Shown: positions 33,324-42,971, counted from the first letter of the stretch. The stretch: 48,783 bases of DNA from Ensifer sp. Root278 (GCF_001429285.1 NZ_LMJJ01000018.1:7581-56363), one strand, 5' to 3'. Notes: generated from the letters alone by a model not told the origin. Program-made: numbers and translations.

Positions 33324-33351
33324 ATGGCCCCGCGCCGGGGTGCGGGGCCAT
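33324..33351. terminator. Strong hairpin downstream of HU
   Basis: ATGGCCCCGC (33324-33333) and GCGGGGCCAT (33342-33351) form a perfect 10-bp stem with an 8-nt loop, 5 bp after the HU stop codon. A T-run (TTTTCC) follows on the plus strand only, so for the minus-strand HU gene it is a stem preceded by an A-run. It probably terminates or protects the HU transcript. Confidence 0.65.
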
Positions 33352-33356
33352 TTTTC

Positions 33357-33635
33357 CTAGCTGTTCAGCGCATCCTTCAAGGCCTTTGCTGGCACAAAGG
33401 TCACCTTCCTGGCGGCGGAAACCTTGATCGTCGCTCCCGTTGCGGGGTTTCGGGCCTCGCGTTCCGGCGTGGCCTTCACCTTGAATTTTCCGAAGCCGGG
33501 CAGTGACGTCTCGTTGCCGGAGACCGACGCGGCAGTGATCGCTGCAAGCACCGCCTCGACAACGGCTTTGCTTTGAACCTTTGTCAAACCGTGTTCGCTC
33601 GATAGCTTTTCAGCGATTTCATTCGTTGTCGTCAA
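33357..33635 (-). CDS. HU-family DNA-binding protein
   Basis: 92 residues from TTG 33635, the usual HU length of about 90. AAGGAGG lies 7 bases upstream of the TTG; no ATG gives a sensible start. HU marks: LTTTNEIAEKLSSEHGLTKV, AVVEAVLAAITAASVSGNET, LPGFGKFKVKATPEREARNP, TGATIKVSAARKVTFVPAKA. The family's DNA-binding arm is the GKFKVKATPEREARNPATG region. HU bends DNA and helps replication, recombination and transcription; on a plasmid it may help maintenance or limit the fitness cost. It lies upstream of the flagellin on the same strand, separated by a hairpin. Only one HU subunit gene is present. Confidence 0.93.
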   Translation of the reverse strand: MTTTNEIAEKLSSEHGLTKVQSKAVVEAVLAAITAASVSGNETSLPGFGKFKVKATPEREARNPATGATIKVSAARKVTFVPAKALKDALNS

Positions 33636-33885
33636 AGCTGTTCCTCCTTGTTTTTTGACGGAAACGATCCTCCCCGTGAGCGCGAGCGATGTCACCGGAT
33701 TTCGTTGCTCGCGCCCCCTCGACAGGCGATCTTCCACAGTTTGTGCTCATCGGCGACCACTTGCGGGGGTCGGATATCGGAATTCAGGTCAGTGATCGCG
33801 CGAGCATCACAGCTCGTAGAACATCCTCGCCAGGGCGATCGGATTTCGGATCGCATCCCTTGCAGGCTCAACTTAGGTGATCGGC

Positions 33886-34509
33886 CTATCTAACCGGCTC
33901 GCCCGCTGCGTTCACACCGGTGCGCGAGATATCCACCCGCATGCCGGCAGAAGTAACGTCATCAGCCTCGACCTCGCCACGCACCGGCAATGGCGCTTCA
34001 TCCGTAGAAGATTGCCCCTCGGCGGTGACCCCTTGCAGGAACATCCGTCCGCCTGGGTCCTGCGCCCGGAATACATCCTTCCCTTCGAACTCACCCGAAA
34101 CCCACGCATTGAGGCTGTCGGACAGGACATAGGGTAGCGCTTCCTTGCTCGCGTTGCTGCCATACCACGCGGCGACGATCCGCATGACTTTTGCGAACAT
34201 GGCTGTCCCCATGCGAAGGTTCTCGCAGGCATCGAAGAGGGCAGGGCTCAATTCCATGCCACTCTCGATCCCAAGGTGAGCGGGGTACGAAGTCACTCCA
34301 ACCCGCACGGTCGCCTGCCCGACATACCGGCGGGCGATTGCGAGCGCCTCATCGGGGGTCGCTGCCTTTTCCACCAGGATCGTCTTCCGACCGACCTTGA
34401 CCGTCACAGCCAGTGGATCGCCGTCGCCAACCGCGTTGACGAAGGCATCGACCACATTTGCCTCAAGCGACGGATCTGCGCATTTCTCGATCAGGAGCGC
34501 CTCAAGCAT
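33886..34509 (-). CDS. traH: Conjugal transfer protein TraH
   Basis: 207 residues, the size of TraH in Ti and Sym plasmids. Recognised features: LIEKCADPSLEANVVDAFVN near the N-terminus, DPLAVTVKVGRKTILVEKAA, TPDEALAIARRYVGQATVRV, GVTSYPAHLGIESGMELSP and LFDACENLRMGTAMFAKVMR. Its exact role is not known; it is the last gene of the traA-F-B-H transcript in rhizobial transfer systems. The C-terminal 50 residues are acidic and variable. It starts 12 bp after traB, so it is in the same operon. Confidence 0.88.
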   Translation of the reverse strand: MLEALLIEKCADPSLEANVVDAFVNAVGDGDPLAVTVKVGRKTILVEKAATPDEALAIARRYVGQATVRVGVTSYPAHLGIESGMELSPALFDACENLRMGTAMFAKVMRIVAAWYGSNASKEALPYVLSDSLNAWVSGEFEGKDVFRAQDPGGRMFLQGVTAEGQSSTDEAPLPVRGEVEADDVTSAGMRVDISRTGVNAAGEPVR

Positions 34510-34521
34510 GATTGATCCAGA

Positions 34522-35685
34522 TCACGTGTTGAAGGAAATCACGAGCGGTGTGCCGAACAGTCGGGCCCATGCGGCCACGCTGGCGCGTTGGATATCTACG
34601 ATGGAACTGCCTGCCGTCCACCAGCCGTTCCCAACGGCGACCATGATGTCGGGCCCTTCCAGCATCGACTGAAGAACCGGCCAGACGAGCAACTGCTCAT
34701 AGCAAATCAGCGGAGCAATCCGGCGACCGCCCACCTCGGCAACGGGGTTGGCAAAGAAATGCGCACGCGCACCACCCTGTTCACCGAACCATGGGCCCCA
34801 GGGACGCCACATGGAGACCGGAACAGGCATCCGCTCCTGGTAGAGGATGTCACTGCCGCCGCCATCGATCATGAGGAGCACGTTGTCGTATCCTGCAGGA
34901 TCGAGCACCGCGGCGCCGGCAATGACGGTGACCGCGCTTTCTTGCAGACTATCCCTCCACAATGTCGAGAGCGTCGGCGTCCAGAACCCCAGAGCACTCT
35001 CCGGGAGAACGATGACGCGTGCGCCTTGGTCTGCGGCCTCATGAACCGTTGCGATCAGGTCACGCTGCCGCCCTAGAGATGCGTCGCGGCCAAGCGAAGA
35101 CCCCATTTCGAGGTCGACGCCACGCCATGAGAACGGTACCGTTGGATTGGTCCAGATAGCGGCGGACCAAAACCAAAAGCCTGTCAAAGCAACGGCGACA
35201 GCCGGTCCCATGCGGGTTGCGAGGCCCATGAGCCCGGCTGTCATGGCCGCCAATCCCCACCATCCCCAGCCTGGAAACAGAACGCCCGAGGCGGTGACCG
35301 GATGTGCCCAACCGGTTATCCCGAGGGGTGGAACCGCCATCACCAGCATCGCAACAAGAAAGCCAAGCGGCCTTCGGGCCTGGCGCTTGCTCCAGGCCGC
35401 CAGATGAACCAGGACGAAACTCACGGACGCTACGAGCCAGAAGAAGAGGCCCGCCCAGACGTCCGTTGAATAGAAGTGTGAAACTCCATGCGGAAGCCCT
35501 CGCGATGCCGCCATAAAATACCCGGCGGAGACGAGCACGACCGCCATCCTGTTCGGCGCCCTCGACCAGATCAGAGCGAACGCACAAGACGCCGGCAACA
35601 GCAGCACATTTCCGCTCCAACCGATCCATCCGGCCAGAATGGCAGCAATCGCCAGCACTCCAGTTAGCATGAGATCAGGGCGCAT
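34522..35685 (-). CDS. traB: Conjugal transfer protein TraB (membrane carbon-nitrogen hydrolase-like)
   Basis: 387 residues. Several N-terminal transmembrane helices (LTGVLAIAAILAGWIGWSGN, LFFWLVASVSFVLVHLAAWS, FLVAMLVMAVPPLGITGW, GLAAMTAGLMGLATRMGPAV). A C-terminal nitrilase-fold domain follows, related to apolipoprotein N-acyltransferase: VIVLPESALGFWTPTLS (Glu about 230), LYQERMPVPVSMW (in place of the Lys loop) and APLICYEQLLVWPVL (Cys about 330). Ti-plasmid TraB increases transfer efficiency. The start overlaps the end of traF by 11 bases. Confidence 0.9.
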   Translation of the reverse strand: MRPDLMLTGVLAIAAILAGWIGWSGNVLLLPASCAFALIWSRAPNRMAVVLVSAGYFMAASRGLPHGVSHFYSTDVWAGLFFWLVASVSFVLVHLAAWSKRQARRPLGFLVAMLVMAVPPLGITGWAHPVTASGVLFPGWGWWGLAAMTAGLMGLATRMGPAVAVALTGFWFWSAAIWTNPTVPFSWRGVDLEMGSSLGRDASLGRQRDLIATVHEAADQGARVIVLPESALGFWTPTLSTLWRDSLQESAVTVIAGAAVLDPAGYDNVLLMIDGGGSDILYQERMPVPVSMWRPWGPWFGEQGGARAHFFANPVAEVGGRRIAPLICYEQLLVWPVLQSMLEGPDIMVAVGNGWWTAGSSIVDIQRASVAAWARLFGTPLVISFNT

Positions 35686-36241
35686 AGGTCAGCACCGCCT
35701 CAGCCAAACCGAGAACTCCGTCTGCAGGTACCGGACCGAAGTACCGGGAGTCCCAGGAAGCGGAAAAACGGGAATGGAGGAACACGTGGCCGGCCGGCAC
35801 AATTCCGCTCTTAAAAGACGAAAGCGGGCGGCCACGACCATCGCTGCTTCGAACATCGCTGTGTTCGATCACGCGACCGTCAATCCGAAGGACGCGACCG
35901 ATCTCAAAGCCTTCTCCTTCAAGCGCGATCACCGTCTTTATGAGCGGACCGTATCCGCCAGGGCAAAGGCCGCCCCTGAGATAGCCGCGCAAGAGCGCCT
36001 CGCGAAACCGGGGGGCGTCAGGCGGGCAAACAAAGACGAGGTCACCAGTCGCGACCGCACCCGTGAGCGGACGGATGCGCCAAAGACCGAGCGATTGGCT
36101 TGGCGTCCAGTTGAGCCGATAGCCGCAAGCCAAACCGTAAAAGAGAATGGTGAGCGATGGCAGCAATCCGGCCAACATCACCAGGATCGGTCTTTGACGC
36201 CATTGGCGCGTTGTTCCTGAACGAGGGGAGACGTTTGTCAC
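35675..36241 (-). CDS. traF: Conjugal transfer peptidase TraF (S26 family)
   Basis: 188 residues from GTG 36241, overlapping the traA stop by 4 bases (GTGA). A single N-terminal membrane anchor (PILVMLAGLLPSLTILFYGL) is followed by the signal-peptidase-like catalytic motif LNWTPSQSLGLWRI (nucleophile Ser in SQS) and PLIKTVIALEGEG (general-base Lys). In RP4, TraF cleaves and cyclises the TrbC pilin; the same role is likely here since trbC is present. Middle gene of the traAFBH transcript. Confidence 0.92.
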   Translation of the reverse strand: MTNVSPRSGTTRQWRQRPILVMLAGLLPSLTILFYGLACGYRLNWTPSQSLGLWRIRPLTGAVATGDLVFVCPPDAPRFREALLRGYLRGGLCPGGYGPLIKTVIALEGEGFEIGRVLRIDGRVIEHSDVRSSDGRGRPLSSFKSGIVPAGHVFLHSRFSASWDSRYFGPVPADGVLGLAEAVLTYAP

Positions 36242-39200
36242 TTGAGGCCGAGCCCCTTCGTTTGCGATTGGCGGTGCGTTTCAGACAGTTTCAGGCCCTT
36301 GGCGAGGCGATCACGCGCAGAAAGCTCCTGGATCGTGCGCATCAGGTCCCAGGCCAGTCGCACTTCAGTCTTCTGTTGAGGGGTCATACCCGCGGTGACG
36401 GACGCAAAGATCTCGCCATCCGGCACCTTGGCAACAACCCCGAGGAAGGTGCGCTCGCCGAACCTTTGGCTAACCGCCGTTGAAAATCGCTCCAGTTCTG
36501 TTCTGACTGACGGGTCGAGCGATGTGCGTTCAAGGCGTGCCGGATCATGCCGGTCGAGCGCTTCGCGCATGTGTTCGAGCGACCGCTTGGCCGCCGGAGA
36601 GAGAGCTGGGATCTCGATCGCCAATTTCGAACGAAGGGCATTTTCCTCCGCTACATACATGCGTTCGGCCTCAGTGCGTGCGTGAATAAAATCCGCGAGG
36701 TTTCGAGCGAGCGCCGGCACATTGAGAAGTGCCGTGTCGCGATCGTGCTTGTCGGATCGGCCCGCAAACATTCCGGTCCTGCCGTTGAGCGCGCCGAAAC
36801 GCTGAGGCTCGCTGGCGAGCTTTTGCAGGACGGCCGCAGCGAGCGACGCATCTTTCAGCATGGCATCGACCTTGGCGGCCGCAAACGCGACCTCCGGCTC
36901 GGCGTAGACGAGCTGGAAGCGTGTCGAGACGTCTTGCCATCTCTCTCTCAAGCCCACGTCCGACGCGAGCCTATCCTCAACCGCTTGCTCGACAGATCTC
37001 GCAAAAACCGTAGTCGCGGAAACCATGGGTCCTTGAACGACGAACACCGAGGCCGCGTACTCAAGCTTGCCCCGCGCGAGCCCGATTGAGGAAGCGACAC
37101 CGGCCAGTCGCGCGCCCAGGTCCGTGAGCGTTTGCTTTTGCCGGATAATCCAATGAAGCCGGTCGCGAACGATCCTGCGGGCAACGCTCATCAGGTGAAA
37201 GCCGCGTGCCTCTGCAAACCGCAGGGCCTGGCGATAGAGAGGTCCCGTCCCGTAATCGAGCGTCGTTTCCTTGGCGTTGCGACGTGACAGGATCGCCACC
37301 AGGCCACCTGACTTTGCGAAGGAGCGGCGGCCGTAATAGACGGCGAGTTCGTCGCGATGGCGTGTCATGGCGACATAGGTGAGATGGCGATCGAGTGACA
37401 GGGAAGCCAGCACCTTCGCCCGATCGACGGTAGCGCCCTGCGACTTGTGGATCGTCGTCGCGTATCCGTGGTCGACATTGTTGTAGAAGCGCTGCTCGAC
37501 GGTAATGTTGTGCCGATGTGTCCCTTCGCCGATGGTTGCGATGAGGCGGCCAGGAGCCGCCTCTACCACGCGACCAAGCATACCGTTCTTGACGCCGAGG
37601 CTGGCCTCGTTCCTCAGGAACACGATCTGATCGCCGGCGGAAAAATCGCGATTTCCGTCTGCTGTCTTGAACGCAACCCCTTGGCCGACAACGCCGCGTT
37701 CGACGAGTCTCGCGCGAGCAAGCGCATTGAGCATGCGCACATCTCGGCGCAGGTGCGCGAGGATCAGACTGGTCTTTGTCGGGAGATACTCACTGTCCCA
37801 ATCGGTGATGAGGCGTTCGACAGCTTCAGATTTGAGCTCCGCACTGATTATCTTGCGATTGGCGCGATACGCATCCACCGCCTCGCCAATCCTGCCCCGC
37901 GCCAGATCGAGCGAAGCGCTGCGCATCCACGGTGTGCGCTGGCGATAGATGGTTTGGAGTTCGGCATAGCCGACCCGGTCGACGATCGCGCGAAATGCGG
38001 CACCGGCCTCGATCGGCTGAAGCTGTTCGGGATCGCCGACGAGAACAAGTTTCGCGCCGGTCTTCACGATGACTTCGACGAAGTACGCCATTTGCCTCGA
38101 CGAGACCATGCCGGCCTCGTCGAGGACAAACACTGTTCTGTCGTCGAGACGGTCGATACCTTGTGCCCAACGCCGCTCCCACGACGAAAGCGTGCGCGAG
38201 GCGATGCCCGCCTCCTTCTCCAGTCCCTCGGCCGCCTTGCCAGCGAGAGCCCCGCCGACAACGCGATACCCCGCCGCCTGCCAGACCTCGCGAGCGGCTT
38301 TCATCATTGTTGTCTTGCCGGCGCCGGCGCGGCCAACGACTGCAGCAAGAGAGGCATTTTCGGTCAGACGTTCGATCGCTGCCTTCTGCTCATCAGAAAG
38401 TTCAGGGCTGCGATAAAAAGCCGTATCCAGAACCCCGCGCCGCACGCCATGCGACGCTCGCCTTGCAAGCCAGGAAGCGCGGTTCACCATCTCCGCTTCG
38501 AGCCGGATAAGCTCCCTGGTCGTGTACCGTTCCGGGGTACGCACCCCCGTCTCAAAGTCGATACGCTCCCCGGTCAGGCGCAAAGCCCGAGGGTCTTGCA
38601 GGATGCGCGACACCAACGATCGGAAGAGCCCCGCATCGTCGATGTAGCGATGAAGTATCTTGGCGACGTCCCGCTCATCGAAGACGCTCTTTTCGCGGGC
38701 GATCATTTCAAGGACGATCTCCGGGCGGCGCACGATGCGACCCGCATTTTCTCGGCGTCGAACCTCCTGAAGTTCGAGGCGGTCCAGCAAAAGCTGCTTT
38801 TCCGATGCGGCTGACTTCCGCTCGATCGCCTTGGCGCCGACGCCGACATGGATCGTCGGCTCCGCCTCGATCCCTTGACTATTGTAGGAACGCCCGTCCA
38901 CGCGGATGTCGAGGCCCGCAAGTGCCAGATGCCTGTTCTGGCACTCGAACCAACCGTCTCGAAAGACGTTGAAATCGTCGGCGCCGCCGGCCCACAGTTC
39001 ATAGACAATTTTACCGGCATCGTTGCGCAAAGGCCGGCCGTCCGGCGACAACACCTGTACCTTCTTGGCTCCGAACCCTTCGGCCGTAAGCGGCCGCAGC
39101 GTCGTCATCAGGTGAACATGCGGGTTGCCTGGTGCATCATGATAAACCCAATCAGCGACCATGCCTCTGGAAAGGATGTGGCTCGCGACGAATTCGCGCA

Positions 39201-39543
39201 TAAGTGCGATGTTCTGGTCCGCTGTAAGTTCGATCGGCAAGGCGATCGTGACATCCTTGGCCAGCTGAGCATCGGAGCGCTTTTCGAACACTTCGACCCT
39301 GTTCCAGAAGGCCTCCGATGCGCCTGACACAGAGCGATCGGCGATCAAGGAGGAAAGCCAGGCTGGCGCATCTGCGGGTACCACGAACTCTTCATGCAGC
39401 AGCCCTTGCTTGGCGCGATAATCGACAGCGCGGGCCTCGCGTTCGAAGTCCATCTTCGCGCAGTGGCGATAGGCGGCCGACATCACGGCGCTGCGGCCCG
39501 CGCCGCGGGCGACGATGCTGACTGAGAAATGAGGGACGGCCAT
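36238..39543 (-). CDS. traA: Relaxase-helicase TraA
   Basis: 1101 residues from ATG 39543; TTG and GTG codons upstream in frame are possible but the conserved protein begins MAVPHFSVSIVARG. N-terminal MobA/MobL (MOBQ) relaxase domain: AYRHCAKMDFER, and the metal-binding HxH in GNPHVHLMTTLRPL (H142, H144). The C-terminal TraA helicase domain has Walker A VVGRAGAGKTTMMKA (about residue 403) and Walker B VFVLDEAGMVSS (about residue 468), with TTIHKSQGATVDRAKVL near 720. TraA nicks the adjacent oriT, stays bound to the transferred strand and unwinds it. Start of the minus-strand traAFBH operon. Confidence 0.97.
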   Translation of the reverse strand: MAVPHFSVSIVARGAGRSAVMSAAYRHCAKMDFEREARAVDYRAKQGLLHEEFVVPADAPAWLSSLIADRSVSGASEAFWNRVEVFEKRSDAQLAKDVTIALPIELTADQNIALMREFVASHILSRGMVADWVYHDAPGNPHVHLMTTLRPLTAEGFGAKKVQVLSPDGRPLRNDAGKIVYELWAGGADDFNVFRDGWFECQNRHLALAGLDIRVDGRSYNSQGIEAEPTIHVGVGAKAIERKSAASEKQLLLDRLELQEVRRRENAGRIVRRPEIVLEMIAREKSVFDERDVAKILHRYIDDAGLFRSLVSRILQDPRALRLTGERIDFETGVRTPERYTTRELIRLEAEMVNRASWLARRASHGVRRGVLDTAFYRSPELSDEQKAAIERLTENASLAAVVGRAGAGKTTMMKAAREVWQAAGYRVVGGALAGKAAEGLEKEAGIASRTLSSWERRWAQGIDRLDDRTVFVLDEAGMVSSRQMAYFVEVIVKTGAKLVLVGDPEQLQPIEAGAAFRAIVDRVGYAELQTIYRQRTPWMRSASLDLARGRIGEAVDAYRANRKIISAELKSEAVERLITDWDSEYLPTKTSLILAHLRRDVRMLNALARARLVERGVVGQGVAFKTADGNRDFSAGDQIVFLRNEASLGVKNGMLGRVVEAAPGRLIATIGEGTHRHNITVEQRFYNNVDHGYATTIHKSQGATVDRAKVLASLSLDRHLTYVAMTRHRDELAVYYGRRSFAKSGGLVAILSRRNAKETTLDYGTGPLYRQALRFAEARGFHLMSVARRIVRDRLHWIIRQKQTLTDLGARLAGVASSIGLARGKLEYAASVFVVQGPMVSATTVFARSVEQAVEDRLASDVGLRERWQDVSTRFQLVYAEPEVAFAAAKVDAMLKDASLAAAVLQKLASEPQRFGALNGRTGMFAGRSDKHDRDTALLNVPALARNLADFIHARTEAERMYVAEENALRSKLAIEIPALSPAAKRSLEHMREALDRHDPARLERTSLDPSVRTELERFSTAVSQRFGERTFLGVVAKVPDGEIFASVTAGMTPQQKTEVRLAWDLMRTIQELSARDRLAKGLKLSETHRQSQTKGLGLK

Positions 39544-39599
39544 TTCGACAGACACTCCTGATCGCAAGCGAAATCAACGCGTTTCGAGAGGAGGGATAA

Positions 39600-39660
39600 G
39601 ATTGCCGAGATCGCAAATCAGGACGTCGCGCCAGCGACGTATAATTGCGCCCTTGGATGC
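39600..39660. other. oriT: Origin of transfer oriT, RSF1010/Ti-type
   Basis: Between divergent traA and traC lies a 7-bp inverted repeat ACGTCGC (39623-39629) / GCGACGT (39634-39640) with a GCCA loop, followed at once by ATAATTGCGCCCTTGG (39641-39656). The TTGCGCCCT block matches the nick region of Ti-plasmid and RSF1010-type origins processed by MOBQ relaxases. The divergent traA/traC arrangement and the MOBQ relaxase gene agree. The precise nick position was not determined. Confidence 0.85.
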
Positions 39661-39792
39661 CGCTCCTTCGGAACGACCGGGATAATCGTCAAAGGCGTTG
39701 GCGGTGCCAACGGACAGTTTTGTCCCTGGATGGGCCGACCCATCCAGGGAAATCTCGTGCCGTTCGAAACACGGCACGAAAGGACAATCGGA

Positions 39793-40062
39793 ATGAAAAA
39801 GCCTTCTTCGAGAATTCGAGAGGAGATCGCAAAACTCCAGGAACAATTGCGACAGGCCGAAACCCGCGAAGCCGAACGGATCGGTCGTATTGCCTTGAAG
39901 GCGGGCCTCGGAGAGATCGAGCTCGACGAGACCGATCTCCAGGCCGCCTTCGAGAAACTGGCGGCACGCTTTCGCGACAACGGGGCAACAACGGCAGCAA
40001 GAAACAAGGCGACCCCGCCGCTCGACGCTGGCGCGGCTGAGAGCCGCACTGACGGGGCTTGA
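39793..40062 (+). CDS. traC: Conjugal transfer protein TraC
   Basis: 89 residues from ATG 39793 with AAAGGA upstream; a longer frame to 39730 overlaps the oriT side and lacks conservation. The sequence [20 protein letters not shown] followed by [20 protein letters not shown] is the classic TraC of Ti/Sym plasmids. The first half is a coiled-coil-like helix; the second ([15 protein letters not shown]) is a conserved helix. TraC is thought to be an accessory relaxosome protein. First gene of the traCDG operon, 4 bp before traD. Confidence 0.92.
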   Translation: MKKPSSRIREEIAKLQEQLRQAETREAERIGRIALKAGLGEIELDETDLQAAFEKLAARFRDNGATTAARNKATPPLDAGAAESRTDGA

Positions 40063-40066
40063 GCGG

Positions 40067-40282
40067 ATGGCACGCGCGATCAAATCCGATGCCCGGCGAA
40101 AAGATGCCCGGGAAAAGATCGAACTGGGCGGCCTCATCGTCAAAGCGGGCTTGCGTTACGAGACGCGCGCACTGCTGCTCGGCGCATTGATCGAACTTGG
40201 CGAGCGGCTGCAGCGCGACGAAGGCGAGCGTCCACGCCTGACAGCAATCGGCGCGGAGGCCTTTCGCAATGGGCGGGGGTAG
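40067..40282 (+). CDS. traD: Conjugal transfer protein TraD
   Basis: 71 residues. Conserved core [20 protein letters not shown] followed by [20 protein letters not shown], as in TraD of Ti/Sym plasmids. It is a small basic-N-terminal protein assumed to aid relaxosome assembly or coupling. It overlaps the start of traG by 14 bases, so it is coupled to the coupling-protein gene. Confidence 0.92.
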   Translation: MARAIKSDARRKDAREKIELGGLIVKAGLRYETRALLLGALIELGERLQRDEGERPRLTAIGAEAFRNGRG

Positions 40283-42191
40283 GATCGCGCTCGCGGCGGC
40301 GCCTGTCACTCTGATGGTGCTAACCTCAATCGCCACGACAGGGGCGGAGGACTGGCTCGTGGGGTTCGGCAGGACGGAACCTCAGCGCGCGCTATTCGCC
40401 CGAGCAGGTGCCGCGTTGCCCTATGTTCTCGCCGCGATCACCGGCATCGTCTTCCTGTTTACCGCCGCTGGATCCGCCAACATCCGCTTCGCGGGATGGG
40501 GCGCATTCGGGGGAGGGCTGGTTTCTTGCGTGCTCGCGCTCATCGACGGGTACCATCACACTACCGACCAAGACCCATTCCTGCCTTTGCAGTTCCAGAT
40601 GATACCCATTGAACCGTCGGCGCTCATTGGCGCGGTCGCAGCACTTACATCGTCAGGGTTCGGATTGCGGGTCGCGATGATCGGAAACGCTGCCTTCGCA
40701 AGTACCAAGCCGAGGCGCGTTCGTGGCATGCGCGCGATCTACGGTGAAGCCAACTGGATGAAGCTTTCACACGCAAAAAGGCTCTTTCCGGAGGCGGCGG
40801 GGATCGTGATTGGCGAGGGCTACCGGGTCGATGAAGACAGCGTCGCGGCCATACCGTTTAGAGCAGACAAGCCTGAGACCTGGGGTGCGGCCGGTCGGTC
40901 GCAGCTTTTGTGCTTCGATGGCTCTTTCGGCTCGTCGCACGGTCTCGTCTTTGCTGGTTCAGGCGGCTTCAAGACGACCTCGGTAACGGTACCGACAGCG
41001 CTCAAATGGGGAAGCACGCTCGTCGTCCTCGACCCTTCCAATGAAGTGGCGCCAATGGTGGTCGATCATCGCAAAGCCGCCGGCCGGGACGTTCGGACAC
41101 TCGACCCGAAGAAACCCAAGGCGGGGTTCAATGCACTCGACTGGATCGGCCGGTATGGCGGAACCAAGGAGGAGGATATCAGCGCGGTTGCGTCCTGGAT
41201 CATGAGCGACAGCGGTCGCGCGATCGGGGTGCGCGACGATTTCTTCAGGGCATCCGGGCTGCAGTTGCTGACCGCACTCATTGCCGATGTCTGCTTGTCT
41301 GGTCACACGCGCAAAGAAGACCAGACGCTCAGGCAGGTTCGCAAGAACCTTGCGGAACCGGAACCGAAGCTGCGCGAACGCCTGCAGGCAATTCACGCGA
41401 ACTCGAGCTCGGACTTCGTGAGAGAAAACGTCGCTGCATTCGTCAACATGACACCGGAGACCTTTTCCGGCGTCTACGCCAACGCGGTGAAGGAAACGCA
41501 TTGGCTCTCCTATGAAAACTATGCAGGCCTGGTCTCAGCTAAGAGTTTTTCGACGGAACAGCTCTTGAACGGATCGCTGGACGTCTTCATCAATATCGAT
41601 CTGAAGACACTGGAAATGCATCCAGGCCTTGCTCGCGTCATCATCGGATCCTTCGTGAACGCGATTTACAATCGCAATCGCTTCGGCGACGATCTGGCTC
41701 TGTTCCTCCTCGACGAGGTGGCCCGCCTCGGTTACCTGCGCATTCTTGAGACGGCACGCGACACCGGCCGCAAGTACGGGATATCACTCACGCTGATCTT
41801 TCAGTCGATCGGCCAGATGCGCGAGACCTTCGGCGGCCGCGACGCCACGAGCAAATGGTTCGAGAGTGCGAGCTGGATCTCGTTTGCCGCCATCAACGAT
41901 CCTGAAACGGCCGAGTACGTTTCAAGGCGCTGCGGCGCGACGACCGTCGAAGTCGATCAGCTGAGCCGCAGTTTCCAATCGCGGGGGTCGTCACGTACGC
42001 GCTCGAAGCAGATTGCGGCGCGGCCGCTCATCCAACCGGACGAAGTGCTGCGAATGCGCGCTGACGAGCAGATCGTGTTTACGGCGGGAAACGCGCCTTT
42101 GAGATGCGGTCGCGCCATATGGTTCAGGCGCGCCGACATGCGAGGCTGCGTCAAGCAAAACAGATTTCGCACTCCGCCGACAACCACCTGA
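40269..42191 (+). CDS. traG: Type IV coupling protein TraG (VirD4 family)
   Basis: 640 residues, usual for TraG. The N-terminal membrane anchor has two hydrophobic helices ([40 protein letters not shown]) and another region ([18 protein letters not shown]). The ATPase domain has Walker [17 protein letters not shown] (about residue 225) and Walker [17 protein letters not shown] (about 475), with [17 protein letters not shown]. TraG recruits the TraA-DNA complex to the Trb secretion channel and pumps DNA. Ends 26 bp before a WGR-domain gene. Confidence 0.96.
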   Translation: MGGGRIALAAAPVTLMVLTSIATTGAEDWLVGFGRTEPQRALFARAGAALPYVLAAITGIVFLFTAAGSANIRFAGWGAFGGGLVSCVLALIDGYHHTTDQDPFLPLQFQMIPIEPSALIGAVAALTSSGFGLRVAMIGNAAFASTKPRRVRGMRAIYGEANWMKLSHAKRLFPEAAGIVIGEGYRVDEDSVAAIPFRADKPETWGAAGRSQLLCFDGSFGSSHGLVFAGSGGFKTTSVTVPTALKWGSTLVVLDPSNEVAPMVVDHRKAAGRDVRTLDPKKPKAGFNALDWIGRYGGTKEEDISAVASWIMSDSGRAIGVRDDFFRASGLQLLTALIADVCLSGHTRKEDQTLRQVRKNLAEPEPKLRERLQAIHANSSSDFVRENVAAFVNMTPETFSGVYANAVKETHWLSYENYAGLVSAKSFSTEQLLNGSLDVFINIDLKTLEMHPGLARVIIGSFVNAIYNRNRFGDDLALFLLDEVARLGYLRILETARDTGRKYGISLTLIFQSIGQMRETFGGRDATSKWFESASWISFAAINDPETAEYVSRRCGATTVEVDQLSRSFQSRGSSRTRSKQIAARPLIQPDEVLRMRADEQIVFTAGNAPLRCGRAIWFRRADMRGCVKQNRFRTPPTTT

Positions 42192-42216
42192 TTTTTCCCG
42201 ACGATCCATCACAATC

Positions 42217-42549
42217 ATGAATCGATCAGGCCGGATCGATTCAAAACACTCGTTGGACGGGAATCCGGGCATCGCCGATGGTACTCCCATGCTCAGTCAG
42301 CCCTACCATCTATATGTCGAACGAACCGACGCAAACAGGAACATGGCCCGGTTCTATGCGCTGTCGATCGATCGGACGCTATTTGGAGAGGCCTGCCTGA
42401 CGCGGCGCTGGGGAAGGATCGGTCAAAGAGGCCAATCGATGGTCCATCATTTCGACAACGAGCAAGAGGCGGTCGCGTTGTTTCTCGACGTTCTCAGGAA
42501 GAAGCGCACCCGGGGATATCGGCCAGCGGTAAAACGCCCCTCGAAGTGA
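42217..42549 (+). CDS. WGR-domain protein
   Basis: 110 residues from ATG 42217; ATG 42289 (giving 86 residues that begin MLSQPYHLYV) is an alternative, and neither has a strong ribosome site. The WGR motif is seen in ARFYALSIDRTLFGEACLTR and RRWGRIGQRGQSMVHHFDNE, followed by QEAVALFLDVLRKKRTRGYR, a complete stand-alone WGR domain. In PARP and related proteins this domain binds DNA ends. Single-domain WGR proteins occur on many rhizobial plasmids after traG; function unknown. It is convergent with the DUF736 gene, and a stem-loop separates them. Confidence 0.82.
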   Translation: MNRSGRIDSKHSLDGNPGIADGTPMLSQPYHLYVERTDANRNMARFYALSIDRTLFGEACLTRRWGRIGQRGQSMVHHFDNEQEAVALFLDVLRKKRTRGYRPAVKRPSK

Positions 42550-42629
42550 CGACGAAGTTCGCCGAACGCAGTGAGAACCGATGCGGCCGCGAACGGTGGT
42601 CGTAATCGCTTGGGCGAACCACGAGAGGT

Positions 42630-42651
42630 GGCCCCGCCTGGAGGCGGGGCC
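42630..42651. terminator. Hairpin between convergent genes
   Basis: GGCCCCGCC (42630-42638) and GGCGGGGCC (42643-42651) form a perfect 9-bp stem with a 4-nt loop (TGGA), 9 bp after the DUF736 stop on the minus strand. No T-run follows on either strand, so it may act as a factor-assisted bidirectional terminator or a 3'-end stabiliser. Confidence 0.5.
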
Positions 42652-42659
42652 CAGTTGCC

Positions 42660-42971
42660 TCAGTCCCTGTTGGAGCGAGACCAGATCAGCTGGTAGCCGT
42701 CTTCGCCTTCGACTTCCGCAAGCGTCGCGTAGATTGGAGCGGGGAAGCTCGGGTCGTCGAGCTTGACCGAGAGGTAGTCGCGGCCAGTCTGTTCGGAGCT
42801 CTTCTGCCAGGCCGCACCGAATTCGACGTTGCCGGCATAGATGCGGAAGTGAGGACCTTTGTCGGAGGGGTGTTCGATCCGTGCGATGCGAGCCTTGACG
42901 TTGAGGGTCAGCGTACGGATCGACCCGTTGAAGCCGTTGTCGGTGGAGGTGAAAGTGCCAATGGTTGCCAT
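42660..42971 (-). CDS. DUF736 family protein
   Basis: 103 residues from ATG 42971, with AAAGGAA upstream. [20 protein letters not shown] is the standard opening of DUF736, followed by [40 protein letters not shown] and [20 protein letters not shown]. These small proteins are very common on rhizobial and other alphaproteobacterial plasmids near transfer genes and appear to fold as an OB-like beta barrel; single-strand DNA binding has been suggested, but function is not settled. The 5' leader (42972-43060) contains GC-rich stems such as GGCCGCG/CGCGGCC. Confidence 0.9.
   Translation of the reverse strand: MATIGTFTSTDNGFNGSIRTLTLNVKARIARIEHPSDKGPHFRIYAGNVEFGAAWQKSSEQTGRDYLSVKLDDPSFPAPIYATLAEVEGEDGYQLIWSRSNRD

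Noticed and set aside
37447-38814. Very long plus-strand open frame (455 codons) opposite traA
   Set aside because: It lies wholly antisense to conserved relaxase-helicase sequence, with no family signature; length is explained by GC bias.
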